Of a stretch of 64,000 nt of DNA, positions 26,311 through 36,082 are shown piece by piece. The stretch is from an uncultured Coriobacteriales bacterium. GTDB taxonomy: Bacteria > Actinomycetota > Coriobacteriia > Coriobacteriales > UMGS124. Position 1 is the first letter of the stretch. Each line of letters begins with the position of its first letter. The translations under genes were made by a program, and so were the position numbers. The notes below the pieces were generated by a model, which made no database searches, had not been told where the DNA came from, and saw nothing but the letters and a program-made list of their open reading frames with translations. Where the stretch lies: assembly GCA_902464015.1 (NCBI GenBank), contig CABQHM010000005.1, positions 1 to 64,000 on the forward strand, given 5' to 3'.

Positions 26311-27150
26311 GTGTGTGAGGCGCCCGGCTCGCCGCTGGTGAAGAACAAGGAGATAGCATCGGGGCACCAGGGCGCCGTGCTTGCCTATGACGGCGTGGGT
26401 ATCGCATGCGGCGACCGCATGGTCGTTGAGGGCGCGAGCTTCTCCGTGGGGGCCGGGCGCATCGTGGGTCTTGTGGGCGAGTCGGGCAGCGGCAAGACCA
26501 CCCTGCTCAAGGCTGCCATGGGCCTTCTCGACGAGGGTATGCGGGTGCAGGTTGGGCGCGTGCTCTACCAGGGAGAAGACGTGGCGAGCATGAGCGCGCC
26601 GCGCTTGCGTGAGTTGCGGGGCAAGGAGATGGCGACCGTCTTCCAAGACAGTGCCGCCACCTTCTGCCCCGTGCGTCGCTTAAACGTGCAGGTATGGGAG
26701 GCGGTGCGCCCCCATGTGCGTATGAGCAGGCAGGAGTGCGAGGCCCTGTTTTGCGAGACGCTTGAGAGCCTGGGGATTCATGAGCCGGCAAAGGTGGCGC
26801 GTGCATATCCGCATGAGCTTTCGGGCGGCATGGCGCAGCGCGTGGGCATCGCAGTGGCGCTCATGCTGAAACCCAGGCTCCTTCTTGCGGACGAGCCCAC
26901 GAGCGCCCTCGATGTGACAACGCAAGCCCAGGTGGTGGATGTCCTGCGCGACGTGCATGCGCGCCTGAGGTGCGCCATCCTACTTGTCACGCACAACTTT
27001 AGGCTGGTAGAGGCCTTGTGCGACGACGTTGTGGTGCTGCGACGGGGGCGCGTTGTGGAGCAGGGCCCCGTTGCGCGTATCCTCGCTGACCCCGCGGATG
27101 CATATACGCGTGCCCTTGTTGCCGCCGCACCGCGCCTGAGGAGGGGATAG
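26311..27150 (+). CDS. ABC transporter ATPase, DppD/NikD type
   Basis: 279-residue nucleotide-binding subunit. Walker A GESGSGKTT (about 55-63), Q-loop VFQDSAATFCPVRRL where relatives have FQDPMTSLNP, signature LSGGMAQR (about 170-177) and Walker B LLLADEPTSALDVTTQAQV. GTG start behind GGGAGGGG. It pairs with the following ATPase to form the heterodimeric motor. Confidence 0.9.
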   Translation: MCEAPGSPLVKNKEIASGHQGAVLAYDGVGIACGDRMVVEGASFSVGAGRIVGLVGESGSGKTTLLKAAMGLLDEGMRVQVGRVLYQGEDVASMSAPRLRELRGKEMATVFQDSAATFCPVRRLNVQVWEAVRPHVRMSRQECEALFCETLESLGIHEPAKVARAYPHELSGGMAQRVGIAVALMLKPRLLLADEPTSALDVTTQAQVVDVLRDVHARLRCAILLVTHNFRLVEALCDDVVVLRRGRVVEQGPVARILADPADAYTRALVAAAPRLRRG

Positions 27151-27152
27151 GG

Positions 27153-27911
27153 ATGCCTGACGTATGTTCCTCCACCAAGCCGGTGGTGTCGCTGCGCAAC
27201 CTGAGCCTCTCGTATGGCCATGGCAAGGATGTGCGCGAGGTCGTGCACGGTGTCTCGCTTGACGTGTTGCCTGGCGAGGTGCTGGGACTTGTGGGCGAGT
27301 CCGGTTGCGGCAAGTCGACGATCGCCAAATGCGTGGCTGGGTTCCTGAAGCCCTCCGCAGGTGACCTTGTGGTTTGCGAGGGCGCCGCTGAACCCGCGCG
27401 TGGTCCCCACAAGGTGCAGATGGTGTTCCAGGACCCGTCTTCCTCGTTTGACCCGAGGCGTACGCTCGGCCAGTCGGTCACCGAGGGGCGGCGCAACGCC
27501 GGCACCCCGAAGGGCGAGGCGCTTGAGCAGGCAGGCGAGCTGTTCGAGCGATGCGGCCTTGCACGTGAGCTGCTTGGACGCTATCCCCATCAGGTGAGCG
27601 GTGGGCAGTGCCAGCGTGCGGCTATCGCCCGCGCATTGGCGGCCCGTCCCGCCCTTCTCGTTGCCGACGAGGCCACGAGCGCACTCGACGTCACGGTGCA
27701 GGCACAGGTGGTGGCCCTGTTGCGCGAGCTCAACGCCGAATTTGGCATGGCGGTGCTGTTCATCTGCCATGACCTCGCCCTCGTCCAGGACTTTTGCGAC
27801 CGCGTGGCCGTGATGCACGGGGGCCGCATCGTGGAAGTCGGTCCCACCGAGCAGGTCCTTTCCAGCCCGTCCGACCCTTATACAGCGAGTCTCATTGCCT
27901 CTGCGCTGTAG
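27153..27911 (+). CDS. ABC transporter ATPase, DppF/NikE type
   Basis: 252-residue second ATPase. Walker A GESGCGKST (about 47-55), Q-loop MVFQDPSSSFDPRRTL, signature VSGGQCQR and Walker B LLVADEATSALDVTVQAQV (Ala replaces the usual Pro in DEP). It begins 2 bases after the previous stop behind GAGGAGGGG. Last gene of the operon, closed by a strong terminator. Confidence 0.9.
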   Translation: MPDVCSSTKPVVSLRNLSLSYGHGKDVREVVHGVSLDVLPGEVLGLVGESGCGKSTIAKCVAGFLKPSAGDLVVCEGAAEPARGPHKVQMVFQDPSSSFDPRRTLGQSVTEGRRNAGTPKGEALEQAGELFERCGLARELLGRYPHQVSGGQCQRAAIARALAARPALLVADEATSALDVTVQAQVVALLRELNAEFGMAVLFICHDLALVQDFCDRVAVMHGGRIVEVGPTEQVLSSPSDPYTASLIASAL

Positions 27912-28012
27912 AGCTGAGACAATCGCGCTTCAGGGAAGAACCCATCCTTGCAGCTTGGGCTCACCGTATTTGCGTCGCAGGGAGACCGCCCGACCCTTTC
28001 TCCTCGCACAAA

Positions 28013-28058
28013 AAGAAGCCTCGCCCGCTGGCCGTGAAGCTGGCGGGCGAGGCTTCTT
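28013..28058. terminator. Strong bidirectional terminator
   Basis: Perfect 16-base arms (AAGAAGCCTCGCCCGC and complement) around a 14-base loop between two convergent transcription units. An A-run on the left gives U-run character for the minus-strand symporter gene. Confidence 0.85.
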
Positions 28059-28086
28059 CGTCGAAGCGCGGTATGAGGGGCATGCC

Positions 28087-29310
28087 TTACGCAGCCTTGC
28101 GCGCTTCCTTCCTGTTCTCGAGGTTGTTTACCACAACGGCGGCGCTGGCGTCGCCGGTGATGTTGACCGTGGTGCGACCCATGTCGAAGATGCGGTCGAT
28201 GCCGGCGACGAGCGCGATGCCGTCGACAGGCAGGCCCACGGAGGCGAGGACCATGGCGAGCATGATCATGCCGGCACCGGGTACGCCGGCGGTGCCGATG
28301 GAGGCAAGCGTGGCGGTGAGCACCACGGTGGCCATTTGGCCGAAGTCAAGGTTGATGCCATAGCACGCAGCGATGAACATGGTGCAAACACCCTGGTAGA
28401 TGGCGGTACCATCCATGTTGATGGTGGCGCCGAGCGGCAGCACGAAGGAGTAGATCTCATCCTTCACGCCCATCTTCTTGTTGCACTCCATGTTGATGGG
28501 CAGGGTGCCCACGGAGCTGGCAGAGGAGAAGGCGAACACGATGGCGGGAATCATGGCCTTGAAGAAGGCGACCGGGCTCATCTTGCCCAGGAGTTTCACC
28601 GAGAGGGAGTACGTTACGGCCATATGCACGATGTAGCAGATGTACGCGGCGAGAAGCACCATCGCAAGGGAACCGAGAACCTTGGCGCCGTTGGTGGCGA
28701 CGACGGGGGTGAGCAGGCAGAACACGCCGATGGGGGAGAGCTTGAGGATGACTTCCATCACCTTCATGAACACGAGGTTGAGGCGCTGCACGCCGTCGGC
28801 GACGGGCTCGGCCTCCTTGCCCACAAGAATGATGCCGAAGCCGATGAGCAGCGCCATGACGATGATCTGCAGCATCGAGGAGCTCGACATGGGCGTGATG
28901 AAGTTGGAGGGGAAGATGTTGACCACGACGTCCATGATGGGCGTGGGGTCAGTAGCCTCGTAGGTCAGCTCGCTGGTGTCGAGCTGCGGGAAGAGGCCCC
29001 TGAACAGCGAGCCGGTAATCATGCCCAGGATGATGGCAATGGCCGTGGTGCACAGGTAGTACACGACGGTCTTGAGGCCGATGGAGCCGACCTTGCGGAT
29101 GTCGCGCATCGAGATGATGCCGCTCATGATGGAGAAAAGCACGATGGGCACGACGATGAACTTGACGAGGTTCAGGAAGATCGTACCGATGGGCTTGATG
29201 TAGGTGTCGGCAATATCGACACAGCCTTGCATGAGCAGGCCTGCAATGATTGCCAAGACAAGTGCGACGAGAATCTGCATCGCCAAGGGCATCTTTTTGC
29301 GCTCGGACAT
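28087..29310 (-). CDS. Dicarboxylate/amino acid:cation symporter (DAACS, GltP/DctA-like)
   Basis: 407-residue transporter for glutamate, aspartate or C4-dicarboxylates driven by Na+ or H+. Hallmarks are the HP1-like SSSSMLQI segment, the AFSSASSVGTLP loop (about 262-273), the TM7 motif NMDGTAIYQGV (about 303-313) and PGAGMIML near HP2. The start MSERKK follows AAAGGAG by 8 bases. It lies near a fumarate-reductase-like flavoprotein, so supply of a dicarboxylate electron acceptor is a reasonable inference. Confidence 0.92.
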   Translation of the reverse strand: MSERKKMPLAMQILVALVLAIIAGLLMQGCVDIADTYIKPIGTIFLNLVKFIVVPIVLFSIMSGIISMRDIRKVGSIGLKTVVYYLCTTAIAIILGMITGSLFRGLFPQLDTSELTYEATDPTPIMDVVVNIFPSNFITPMSSSSMLQIIVMALLIGFGIILVGKEAEPVADGVQRLNLVFMKVMEVILKLSPIGVFCLLTPVVATNGAKVLGSLAMVLLAAYICYIVHMAVTYSLSVKLLGKMSPVAFFKAMIPAIVFAFSSASSVGTLPINMECNKKMGVKDEIYSFVLPLGATINMDGTAIYQGVCTMFIAACYGINLDFGQMATVVLTATLASIGTAGVPGAGMIMLAMVLASVGLPVDGIALVAGIDRIFDMGRTTVNITGDASAAVVVNNLENRKEARKAA

Positions 29311-29552
29311 CGAGGGTGCTCCTTTCACTTGACGGGGACACAGACATAGTCGTGCCCTCGGGTATGTAGCGGAAACAGTATAGTGGACTGTTCTTTATCG
29401 CGCGAAAGCGTTGTGTGGCATTTGTTGCGAAGTAGAAACGAATCAGCTCAATGGTCTATGGGGTACGGTGGACGGCACGCCGAAATCCCACGCGGTGGTC
29501 GCGCTGTGGGCGTGACGGCGTGGCGTGCTGCGTTAGGGTCGCGCTGCCTGCG

Positions 29553-30425
29553 CTATTGGGCGTTCTGGGCGCCATATACCTTGCGGGCGCATTCAAGCAG
29601 GGCATGCAGGCGCGCCTGGGATTTGGGGAGATACACCAGGCCGTACTGCGTGGTTACGTCCGCGTCGAAGGGAATCGGAATGAGCTCCTGGTAGCGGCCA
29701 GTCAACTGCTCGGGAAGGAGATGGACGGTGCGCGTGGGATTGAGCTGGTGCACGACCGATTCGAAGGCAGAACCCGGCAGTTCTATGAGTTTGACCTCGG
29801 GACAGACCTTGTCGAGGTATTCGCGCAGGCGAGCAGCCCAGCGCTTGTTGAAGATGTAGACGTCCATGTCGACGAGGTCGGCGGGCTCGATGACCTCGCG
29901 ACTCGAGAGCGGGTTTTCGGGTGAGACCATGCAGCAGCGCCTTGAGGCGAGCAGGGGCTCGAAGGCAAAGGCACGGTCCTGGGGTTCAATGCCTTCAAGC
30001 ACGTCGTAGTCCCCCATGAGCAGGCCCTCGAGGGGGTGGGAGTCCACATTGACGTACTCGATTTTTGCGTTGGGGTGGCTGCGCAGGTATTGAGGGACGA
30101 ATTTCGAGAAGAGCGCGAGCGAATATGTGGGCGACGACCCCAGGCGCAAGGTGGCGCGCATGATGCCGGCCTCCTCGCGGCATTGGGAGAGGAGCCGCTC
30201 AAGGCGCTCGTCGATGTCTTTGCAGCCCTCGTAGAACATGCATCCGGCCTCGGTGGGAGACACGCCCTGCGCGGTGCGCACAAGCAGCGGGAATCCCAGC
30301 TCGCCCTCGAGCCTGCGGATGTGCTGCGACACCGATTGGGGCGTCACAAAATGTTTTGCGGCGGCTTTGGAGAGACTTCCCAAGTCGACGACGTCCATAA
30401 AAAGCTTGCGCTCGCTGTCTTCCAT
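29553..30425 (-). CDS. LysR-family transcriptional regulator
   Basis: 290 residues: N-terminal winged helix (FMDVVDLGSLSKAAAKHFVTPQSVSQHIRRLEGELG, about 8-42) and periplasmic-binding-protein-like effector domain. The start MEDSER follows GGGGGAAG. It is divergent from the flavoprotein gene at 30696 across a 270-base region that contains a palindrome with LysR-box character, so it probably controls that gene. The effector is unknown. Confidence 0.9.
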   Translation of the reverse strand: MEDSERKLFMDVVDLGSLSKAAAKHFVTPQSVSQHIRRLEGELGFPLLVRTAQGVSPTEAGCMFYEGCKDIDERLERLLSQCREEAGIMRATLRLGSSPTYSLALFSKFVPQYLRSHPNAKIEYVNVDSHPLEGLLMGDYDVLEGIEPQDRAFAFEPLLASRRCCMVSPENPLSSREVIEPADLVDMDVYIFNKRWAARLREYLDKVCPEVKLIELPGSAFESVVHQLNPTRTVHLLPEQLTGRYQELIPIPFDADVTTQYGLVYLPKSQARLHALLECARKVYGAQNAQ

Positions 30426-30598
30426 GACTTCCCCCTGGCCCTGGCGAAACAAGTGACTGACGTTTCGGCTATGTAACGTGCTCGCCGAGACATCCCCTTC
30501 ATCGCCTCAGCTCATACGGGTTTCAATATATAGCTTTAACCCCCATCAAACAACCCGCACTTCTCAGCGCATGCCTTCGGGACTAGATTGTCCTCAAC

Positions 30599-30615
30599 GC
30601 ATGCATATGGCATGC
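30599..30615. promoter_or_regulatory. Palindromic LysR-type operator candidate
   Basis: GCATGC (30599-30604), 5-base centre, GCATGC (30610-30615); it includes ATGC-N5-GCAT, close to the T-N11-A LysR box. Located midway between the divergent regulator and flavoprotein genes. Confidence 0.5.
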
Positions 30616-30695
30616 AGAAGCAGGTGAGGCATCTCGGGGGAGAGCCCAAGGGATTAATCCCACCTGCGCGGTTTCATACGAAAGGGGATTTTTGT

Positions 30696-32711
30696 ATGAG
30701 CACTAACGTTTCTCGCCGCAATCTGCTCAAGGGTGCCGCCATGGGTGCCGTCGCCATGGGTGCCGTCACCGGCACCGCGCTGGCTGACGCTCCTGCAGCC
30801 GACGTGCAGTGGGACGCCGAGTACGACGTCGTCGTGCTTGGCCTGGGTGGCGCTGGCGCAAACGCTGCCGTCGCCGCCTACGAGGAGGGCGCCACGGTCC
30901 TCGTCTGCGAGAAGGCTCCTGAGGGCGAAGAGCCCTGCAACACGAAGGCTTCCGGCCAGTTTGTGATCGCCACCGACGACGCCGACCAGCTCTACGGCTA
31001 CTTCTCCAAGCTCATGGGCAAGTTCCAGAACTGGGACGAAGAGGCCCTTATGGGTATGTGCGAGGGTGCCGCTGGCAACTGGGACTGGATGATCAACACC
31101 CTGGGTGCCGACCCCGAGCTCGTGTGCCCCGAGGTCAGCCCTGCCGATCAGCCCGACAAGTTCCCGATGGAGGCTGCTCAGAAGGACTCCTGGGTTCTTA
31201 CCGACAACGCCTGGGGTCTGGGCCGCGCGGGCTATGTGTATCACTGGAACGAGTTCCCCGAGATTCCCGAGTCTGAGCACTGCCTGTGCCTGACTGCCTC
31301 CGGCACCCGTTTCGACGCCAGCTACTACAACCTCTGCATGGCTGCCGTCAACGCCCGCGTCGACGACGAGAAGCTCACCGTGTGGAAGAGCTGCGCCGGC
31401 AAGCGCCTCATCACCGACGAGGCCGGCGCCGTGATCGGCGTGGTCGTCGAGAAGGACGGCGCTGAGCTCAACATCAAGGCCAACGGCGGCGTGTGCCTGT
31501 GCACCGGTGGCTTCGAGGCCAACAAGGACATGATCGCCGGCTTCACGCAGCTGCCTTACACCTACCTGCAGGCCGGCACCACCAACACCGGCGACGGCAT
31601 CAAGATGGCCCAGCAGGTGGGCGCCGAGCTGTGGCACATGTCCAACGTCTCTGGCTACATGTGGACCTACCAGAACCCGAACCTGACCACGACTCGCTTC
31701 GGCGGCGCCTCTGCCAAGAACGGCATCTATGCCGGCCTTGACGGCTCGCGCTTCCAGAACGAGCAGGCTGCCACGCGCCATGGCCGCATCTCCATCGGCG
31801 GTCGCTGGATTTCCACGCCCATGCCCCTGCCGGCCTACCTCATCATCGACTCCGCCCACATTGCCGACGGCCCCATGACCAATGGCTTCAGCGATGACAA
31901 CCAGGCCGAGATTGAGAGCGGCCTCATCCTGTCCGGCGACACTATCGCCGACCTGTCCCAGGCCATCCGCGACGCCGGCGACGCTCCCGACTTCAACGCC
32001 AACGGCGAGCTCGACAAGGCCCTGGAGAAGTACAACAAGCACTGCCATGCCAACGACAACCAGGGCGAAGAGGACGACTGGGGCCGTATGTGCACCGTGC
32101 CCGTTGAGACCGGCCCCTTCTATGCCCTGAAGATTGGCCCCACGCTGTTCAACACCCAGGGTGGCCCTCGCCGCAACGGCAAGGCCCAGGTCATCGGCAT
32201 CGACGGCCTGCCTATCGAGGGTCTGTTCGAGGGCGGCGAGATGGGCTCCGTCTTCGCCGACATGTACAACGGCGGCGGCAACCTCTCCGAGACGATGGTC
32301 TTCGGCCGCTACGCCGGCCAGAACGCCGCTAAGCGTGCTCAGGGTACCTTCGAGGGCGCCACTGAGAAGGCCATGACCCACCAGGAGAAGCTCGACGCCG
32401 AGGCTGCTGCAGCCGCAGGCGCTGCCTCTGAGCTGACCGGCGATTACGCCGACGGCACTTACGAGGGCTCCGGCCAGGGCTACGGCGGCAAGATTACCGT
32501 GTCCGTGACCGTTGAGGGCGGCAAGATTTCTGGCTGCGAGGTCGTGGAGTCCTCCGAGACCGCTACGATCGGCGAGCTTGCCCTGCCGACCTACTGCGAG
32601 GAGGTCGTGGGCGTCGACAACCTCGATGACATCGACATTGCCTCCGGTGCCTCCAACACCCTCAAGGGCTTCAAGGCTGCTGTCCAGGACGCCCTGTCGC
32701 AGGCGAAGTAA
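30696..32711 (+). CDS. Tat-exported FAD/FMN flavoprotein, fumarate reductase/UrdA-like
   Basis: 671 residues. Tat signal SRRNLLKG (6-13), Rossmann FAD motif VVVLGLGGAGANAA (about 39-52), flavocytochrome-c-type reductase body ending in GGGNLSETMVFGRYAGQNAA (about 527-546), and a C-terminal FMN_bind domain (about 585-671) with the motif SGASNT, where the Thr would carry covalent FMN added by an ApbE transferase. Acts outside the membrane as a terminal reductase for fumarate, urocanate or a related enoate. Such genes are highly amplified in Eggerthellaceae. No linked heme subunit, so electrons would come through flavin or membrane carriers. Confidence 0.9.
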   Translation: MSTNVSRRNLLKGAAMGAVAMGAVTGTALADAPAADVQWDAEYDVVVLGLGGAGANAAVAAYEEGATVLVCEKAPEGEEPCNTKASGQFVIATDDADQLYGYFSKLMGKFQNWDEEALMGMCEGAAGNWDWMINTLGADPELVCPEVSPADQPDKFPMEAAQKDSWVLTDNAWGLGRAGYVYHWNEFPEIPESEHCLCLTASGTRFDASYYNLCMAAVNARVDDEKLTVWKSCAGKRLITDEAGAVIGVVVEKDGAELNIKANGGVCLCTGGFEANKDMIAGFTQLPYTYLQAGTTNTGDGIKMAQQVGAELWHMSNVSGYMWTYQNPNLTTTRFGGASAKNGIYAGLDGSRFQNEQAATRHGRISIGGRWISTPMPLPAYLIIDSAHIADGPMTNGFSDDNQAEIESGLILSGDTIADLSQAIRDAGDAPDFNANGELDKALEKYNKHCHANDNQGEEDDWGRMCTVPVETGPFYALKIGPTLFNTQGGPRRNGKAQVIGIDGLPIEGLFEGGEMGSVFADMYNGGGNLSETMVFGRYAGQNAAKRAQGTFEGATEKAMTHQEKLDAEAAAAAGAASELTGDYADGTYEGSGQGYGGKITVSVTVEGGKISGCEVVESSETATIGELALPTYCEEVVGVDNLDDIDIASGASNTLKGFKAAVQDALSQAK

Positions 32712-32767
32712 GTACGCGCGGCTGTTAGGTTTGTTCGCGTTGCACCTGCTCTTCTAGGTTAGAATTG

Positions 32768-32803
32768 GCGGAGTGCCTGGGTAACCGGGCACTCCGCTTT
32801 TTA
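32768..32803 (+). terminator. Rho-independent terminator of the flavoprotein gene
   Basis: Ten-base arms GCGGAGTGCC and GGCACTCCGC then TTTTTATT. It ends only 17 bases before the next ATG, so the downstream gene probably depends on read-through or a promoter within the stem region. Confidence 0.85.
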
Positions 32804-32819
32804 TTGAATGAGGAGAGGC

Positions 32820-33353
32820 ATGAACGTCACGGTATATCTCGGCGCAAGCGAAGGCAACGACCCCGTGTTTAGCACCGCAGCCTATGAGCTCGGGGCTTGG
32901 ATCGCGCGCGGCGGCCACACGCTTGTGTATGGCGGCTCCAAGGTGGGTCTCATGGGCAGGCTCGCCGGCGGTGCCCTCGAGGCTGGCGGTGACGTGATTG
33001 GCGTCGAGCCCCAGTTCTTCATTGACGCTTGTGTGCAGTACGACAACCTCACACAGCTCATCGTCACTCCCGACATGACCACGCGCAAGACCAAGATGAT
33101 CGAGCTCGGCGACGCATTCATCGCGTTTCCCGGCGGCACGGGCACGTTGGAGGAGATCTCCGAGGTTGCCTCGAAGCTCTCGCTGGGACACCTCGACGCG
33201 CCGTGCATCTTCTACAACCTCAACGGCTATTACGACGACCTTGAGGCGTTCTTCGAGCACATGATCGGCTGCGGTCTTTCAACGCCCGAGCGGCAACGGC
33301 GGATTCACTTTGCCCGCAGCCTTGAGGAGATTGGGACGTTCATCGGCGCATAA
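32820..33353 (+). CDS. LOG family phosphoribohydrolase-like protein (TIGR00730)
   Basis: 177-residue protein with the family motif PGGTGTLEE (104-112) and the companion TTRKTKM segment (87-93) that forms the active site. Cytosolic Rossmann fold. Characterised relatives release free bases from nucleoside monophosphates; many bacterial ones are annotated as lysine-decarboxylase-like by mistake. The start at MNVTVYLG is behind GAGGAGAGG. Confidence 0.85.
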   Translation: MNVTVYLGASEGNDPVFSTAAYELGAWIARGGHTLVYGGSKVGLMGRLAGGALEAGGDVIGVEPQFFIDACVQYDNLTQLIVTPDMTTRKTKMIELGDAFIAFPGGTGTLEEISEVASKLSLGHLDAPCIFYNLNGYYDDLEAFFEHMIGCGLSTPERQRRIHFARSLEEIGTFIGA

Positions 33354-33489
33354 CCTCACCGGCATGCGCAGATTCGGCCAAGCAGTTTTACCAGCTCATG
33401 GCAAGCCCTTTGTTCGCGCTACAATACACCATCTGAGAAAATCGCACGGTGTATGACGGACTTGCCCGTCACTGCAAGAAAGGACCCCC

Positions 33490-35103
33490 ATGTCGAGCTT
33501 GGCAGACGAAATCTCCTCGCGTCGCACTTTTGCCATCATTTCGCACCCTGACGCAGGCAAGACCACCCTTACCGAGAAGCTCCTGCTGTACACGGGCAGC
33601 ATCCAGACGGCCGGCTCGGTCAAGGGCAAGAGTTCTTCCAAGCATGCGGTGTCCGACTGGATGGACATCGAGAAGGCGCGCGGCATTTCCGTCACCTCCT
33701 CGGTTTTGCAGCTCAACTACAACGGTATTTGCGTCAACATCCTCGACACCCCTGGTCACCAGGACTTTTCCGAGGACACCTACCGTACGCTCATGGCGGC
33801 CGACGCAGCGGTCATGGTGATTGACGCTGCAAAGGGCGTTGAGGCGCAGACCAAGAAGCTGTTCCGCGTGTGTACCCTGCGCCACATCCCGATCTTCACC
33901 TTTGTCAACAAGCTCGACCATGAGAGCCGCGACCCGTTCGAGCTCATGGAGGAGATCGAGACGGTGCTGGGCATCGGCACCTATCCCATGAACTGGCCCA
34001 TCGGCAACGGCCGCAACTTCCGCGGCGTGTTCGATCGCCAGAGCCGTCACGTGCTCGCGTTTGAGGGCGCGGGCAACGCCAACGCCACCAAGAAGGTTGC
34101 CGAGGTGGAGGCCGAGCTGGGCGACGCCTCTCTTGATGACCTCATCGGTGTCGAGAACCACCGCAACCTCATGGACGACATCGAGCTGCTCGACGGCGCC
34201 GGCGACAAGCTCGACCTCGACGCCGTGGCGCACGGCAAGCTTTCGCCCGTCTTCTTCGGCAGCGCCCTCACCAACTTCGGCGTCGAGCCGTTCCTGCGCG
34301 AGTTCCTTCGCCTGTCGCCGAGCCCCCAGCCCTACACCGACAAGCTTACCGGCGAGCTGGTGCCGCCTACGTGCGAGGACTTCTCGGGCTTCGTGTTCAA
34401 GATCCAGGCCAACATGGACAAGAACCACCGCGACCGCATCGCTTTCGTGCGCATCTGCTCGGGCCGTTTCGAGCGCGGCATGGACGCCTGGCACATGCAG
34501 GGCAACCGCAAGCTCAAGCTCGCCTCGGGCACGGCCCTCATGGCCGATGACCGCGCCACGGTGGACGAGGCCTATGCCGGCGACGTTGTGGGTCTCTTCG
34601 ACCCGGGTATCTTCTCGGTGGGCGACACCGTGTGCGCGGGCAAGCAGCGCGTGGAGTATCCCGAGATGCCCACCTTCGCCCCTGAGCACTTTGCTCGAAT
34701 CTCCCAGGTAGACACCCTCAAGCGCAAGCAGTTCGTCAAGGGCATGGAGGAGCTTGCGCAGGAAGGCGCCGTGCAGATCTTCCGCGAGGTGGGCGCCGGT
34801 ATGGAGAGCGTCATCGTGGGCGTCGTGGGCGTGCTTCAGCTTGAGGTGCTTGAGCAGCGCCTGGAGTCGGAGTACCACGTGCGTGTGCGCCGCGAGGGCC
34901 TGCCCTACACCGAGATTCGTTGGATTCTCAACAAGCCCGACGAGATCGACCTTTCCTCGCTCAGCCTCACCCGCGGCACTGCCAAGGTCGAGGACATGCG
35001 CGGCAACAAGCTGCTGCTTTTCACCACCGCATGGAACGTGGACTACATCGCCGAGCACAACCCCAAGCTCAAGCTTTCCGAGTTCGGCAACGTGACGTTC
35101 TAG
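33490..35103 (+). CDS. prfC: Peptide chain release factor 3
   Basis: 537-residue translational GTPase that recycles RF1/RF2 from the ribosome. G1 SHPDAGKTT (18-26), G2 in GISVTSS, G3 DTPGHQDF, G4 FVNKLD. The KHAVSDWMDIEKARGISVTSS stretch and the overall length of about 530 are typical of RF3 and not EF-G. A GAAAGGA site lies upstream of the ATG. Single-gene unit with its own terminator. Confidence 0.95.
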   Translation: MSSLADEISSRRTFAIISHPDAGKTTLTEKLLLYTGSIQTAGSVKGKSSSKHAVSDWMDIEKARGISVTSSVLQLNYNGICVNILDTPGHQDFSEDTYRTLMAADAAVMVIDAAKGVEAQTKKLFRVCTLRHIPIFTFVNKLDHESRDPFELMEEIETVLGIGTYPMNWPIGNGRNFRGVFDRQSRHVLAFEGAGNANATKKVAEVEAELGDASLDDLIGVENHRNLMDDIELLDGAGDKLDLDAVAHGKLSPVFFGSALTNFGVEPFLREFLRLSPSPQPYTDKLTGELVPPTCEDFSGFVFKIQANMDKNHRDRIAFVRICSGRFERGMDAWHMQGNRKLKLASGTALMADDRATVDEAYAGDVVGLFDPGIFSVGDTVCAGKQRVEYPEMPTFAPEHFARISQVDTLKRKQFVKGMEELAQEGAVQIFREVGAGMESVIVGVVGVLQLEVLEQRLESEYHVRVRREGLPYTEIRWILNKPDEIDLSSLSLTRGTAKVEDMRGNKLLLFTTAWNVDYIAEHNPKLKLSEFGNVTF

Positions 35104-35127
35104 TTCGAGTCTTATACATGCATGCGG

Positions 35128-35166
35128 GCGGCGGGTCATACCAATGAGTATGGCCCGCCGCTTTTG
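35128..35166 (+). terminator. prfC terminator, with a partial copy downstream
   Basis: GCGGCGGGTCATAC at 35128-35141 pairs with 35148-35161, followed by TTTT. A second right-arm-like copy (GGTATGACCCGTCG, about 35207-35220, followed by TCTTTTG) can also pair with the first arm, so it looks like a partial duplication. The DNA to 35395 shows no gene. Confidence 0.75.
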
Positions 35167-35395
35167 TATGTGGCTAGTTGGGAAGCCCGCATTGGAAAAA
35201 AGCTCGGTATGACCCGTCGTCTTTTGTTGACATATAGCTGGGGAAACCATGATTACGCATAGCTGAATCAGCTGAAAGCGTCTGCTCCCTGCGCTGTTGT
35301 GAGGGCAGAATGGCGAAGGGGTACCTGCTGACGAAAGGGAGCCTGCCTGTTATTTCCAAAGGGGAAATGAAGCGAGGGGAGGGCGGCGACCGCAT

Positions 35396-36064
35396 TTACA
35401 AGGCGGCGTGCGAGCCCCGCAGGTCGTAGATGGCGACTGCCTTCTTGAGCGCCTTGTAGTGCTTGACGTTGTGCGCGTCGCTGGCTATGTAGCTGTAGCG
35501 CATGTCTTCGAACAGCTTGACGGCCGTTTTTTTGATTTTGCCGCCACCGAAGGAGAGCGTGCGTCCGCCGTTAAGGAAGTCGGCTGACGCCTGGAGCTTG
35601 CAGCCGTTGCGCATGAGGTCTGTCGCCAAGCTGGGGTTCTTTTGAATCGCCTTGTAGCGCTCGGGATGGGCGATGATGATGAGGTAGCCCCTGCCCTGCA
35701 GCTCATAGATGATGCGGTTGTATTCGCGGAAGTCGATTTCGTTGGCGTTGTCTTCGAGCTCAAGCAGAAATTCGTCACTGCCGTCGAAGTGGAGCCTGTC
35801 GGCCCATTCAAGGCCCAGGCGCTTGAGCTTTGCGATGTTGACCTCAAAGCCCATTTGCAGAGGAAAGCCGCCCGCCTTGCTTTTGAGTAGGTGAAACGCG
35901 CTCCACATTTTGTCGAAGTCGAAATACGGCGAGCGGCAATGCGGCGTGCACACAATAGAAGTGATGCCCGCATCCTTGGCGGCCTGCAGCATCTGCAGGC
36001 TCTCTTCAAGGGTGCGGGCACCGTCGTCTACTCCTGGCAGAATGTGGCAATGGATGTCGCGCAT
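35396..36064 (-). CDS. CpsB/CapC-type PHP-domain tyrosine-protein phosphatase
   Basis: 222-residue Mn-dependent phosphatase. N-terminal HCHILPGVDDGA (5-16), CTPHCRSPYF (39-48), E in EVNIAK, AHPERY and C-terminal SDAHN motifs supply the metal ligands. It dephosphorylates the Tyr-rich tail of the CpsD kinase encoded 18 bases upstream. Last gene of the three-gene cassette; no glycosyltransferase or polymerase genes follow. Confidence 0.9.
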   Translation of the reverse strand: MRDIHCHILPGVDDGARTLEESLQMLQAAKDAGITSIVCTPHCRSPYFDFDKMWSAFHLLKSKAGGFPLQMGFEVNIAKLKRLGLEWADRLHFDGSDEFLLELEDNANEIDFREYNRIIYELQGRGYLIIIAHPERYKAIQKNPSLATDLMRNGCKLQASADFLNGGRTLSFGGGKIKKTAVKLFEDMRYSYIASDAHNVKHYKALKKAVAIYDLRGSHAAL

Positions 36065-36082
36065 CTGACCAGGCTCCGTGTG

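Noticed and set aside
33469..35250. 593-codon open frame antisense to prfC
   Set aside because: Shadow of a universally conserved gene, with no recognisable domain.
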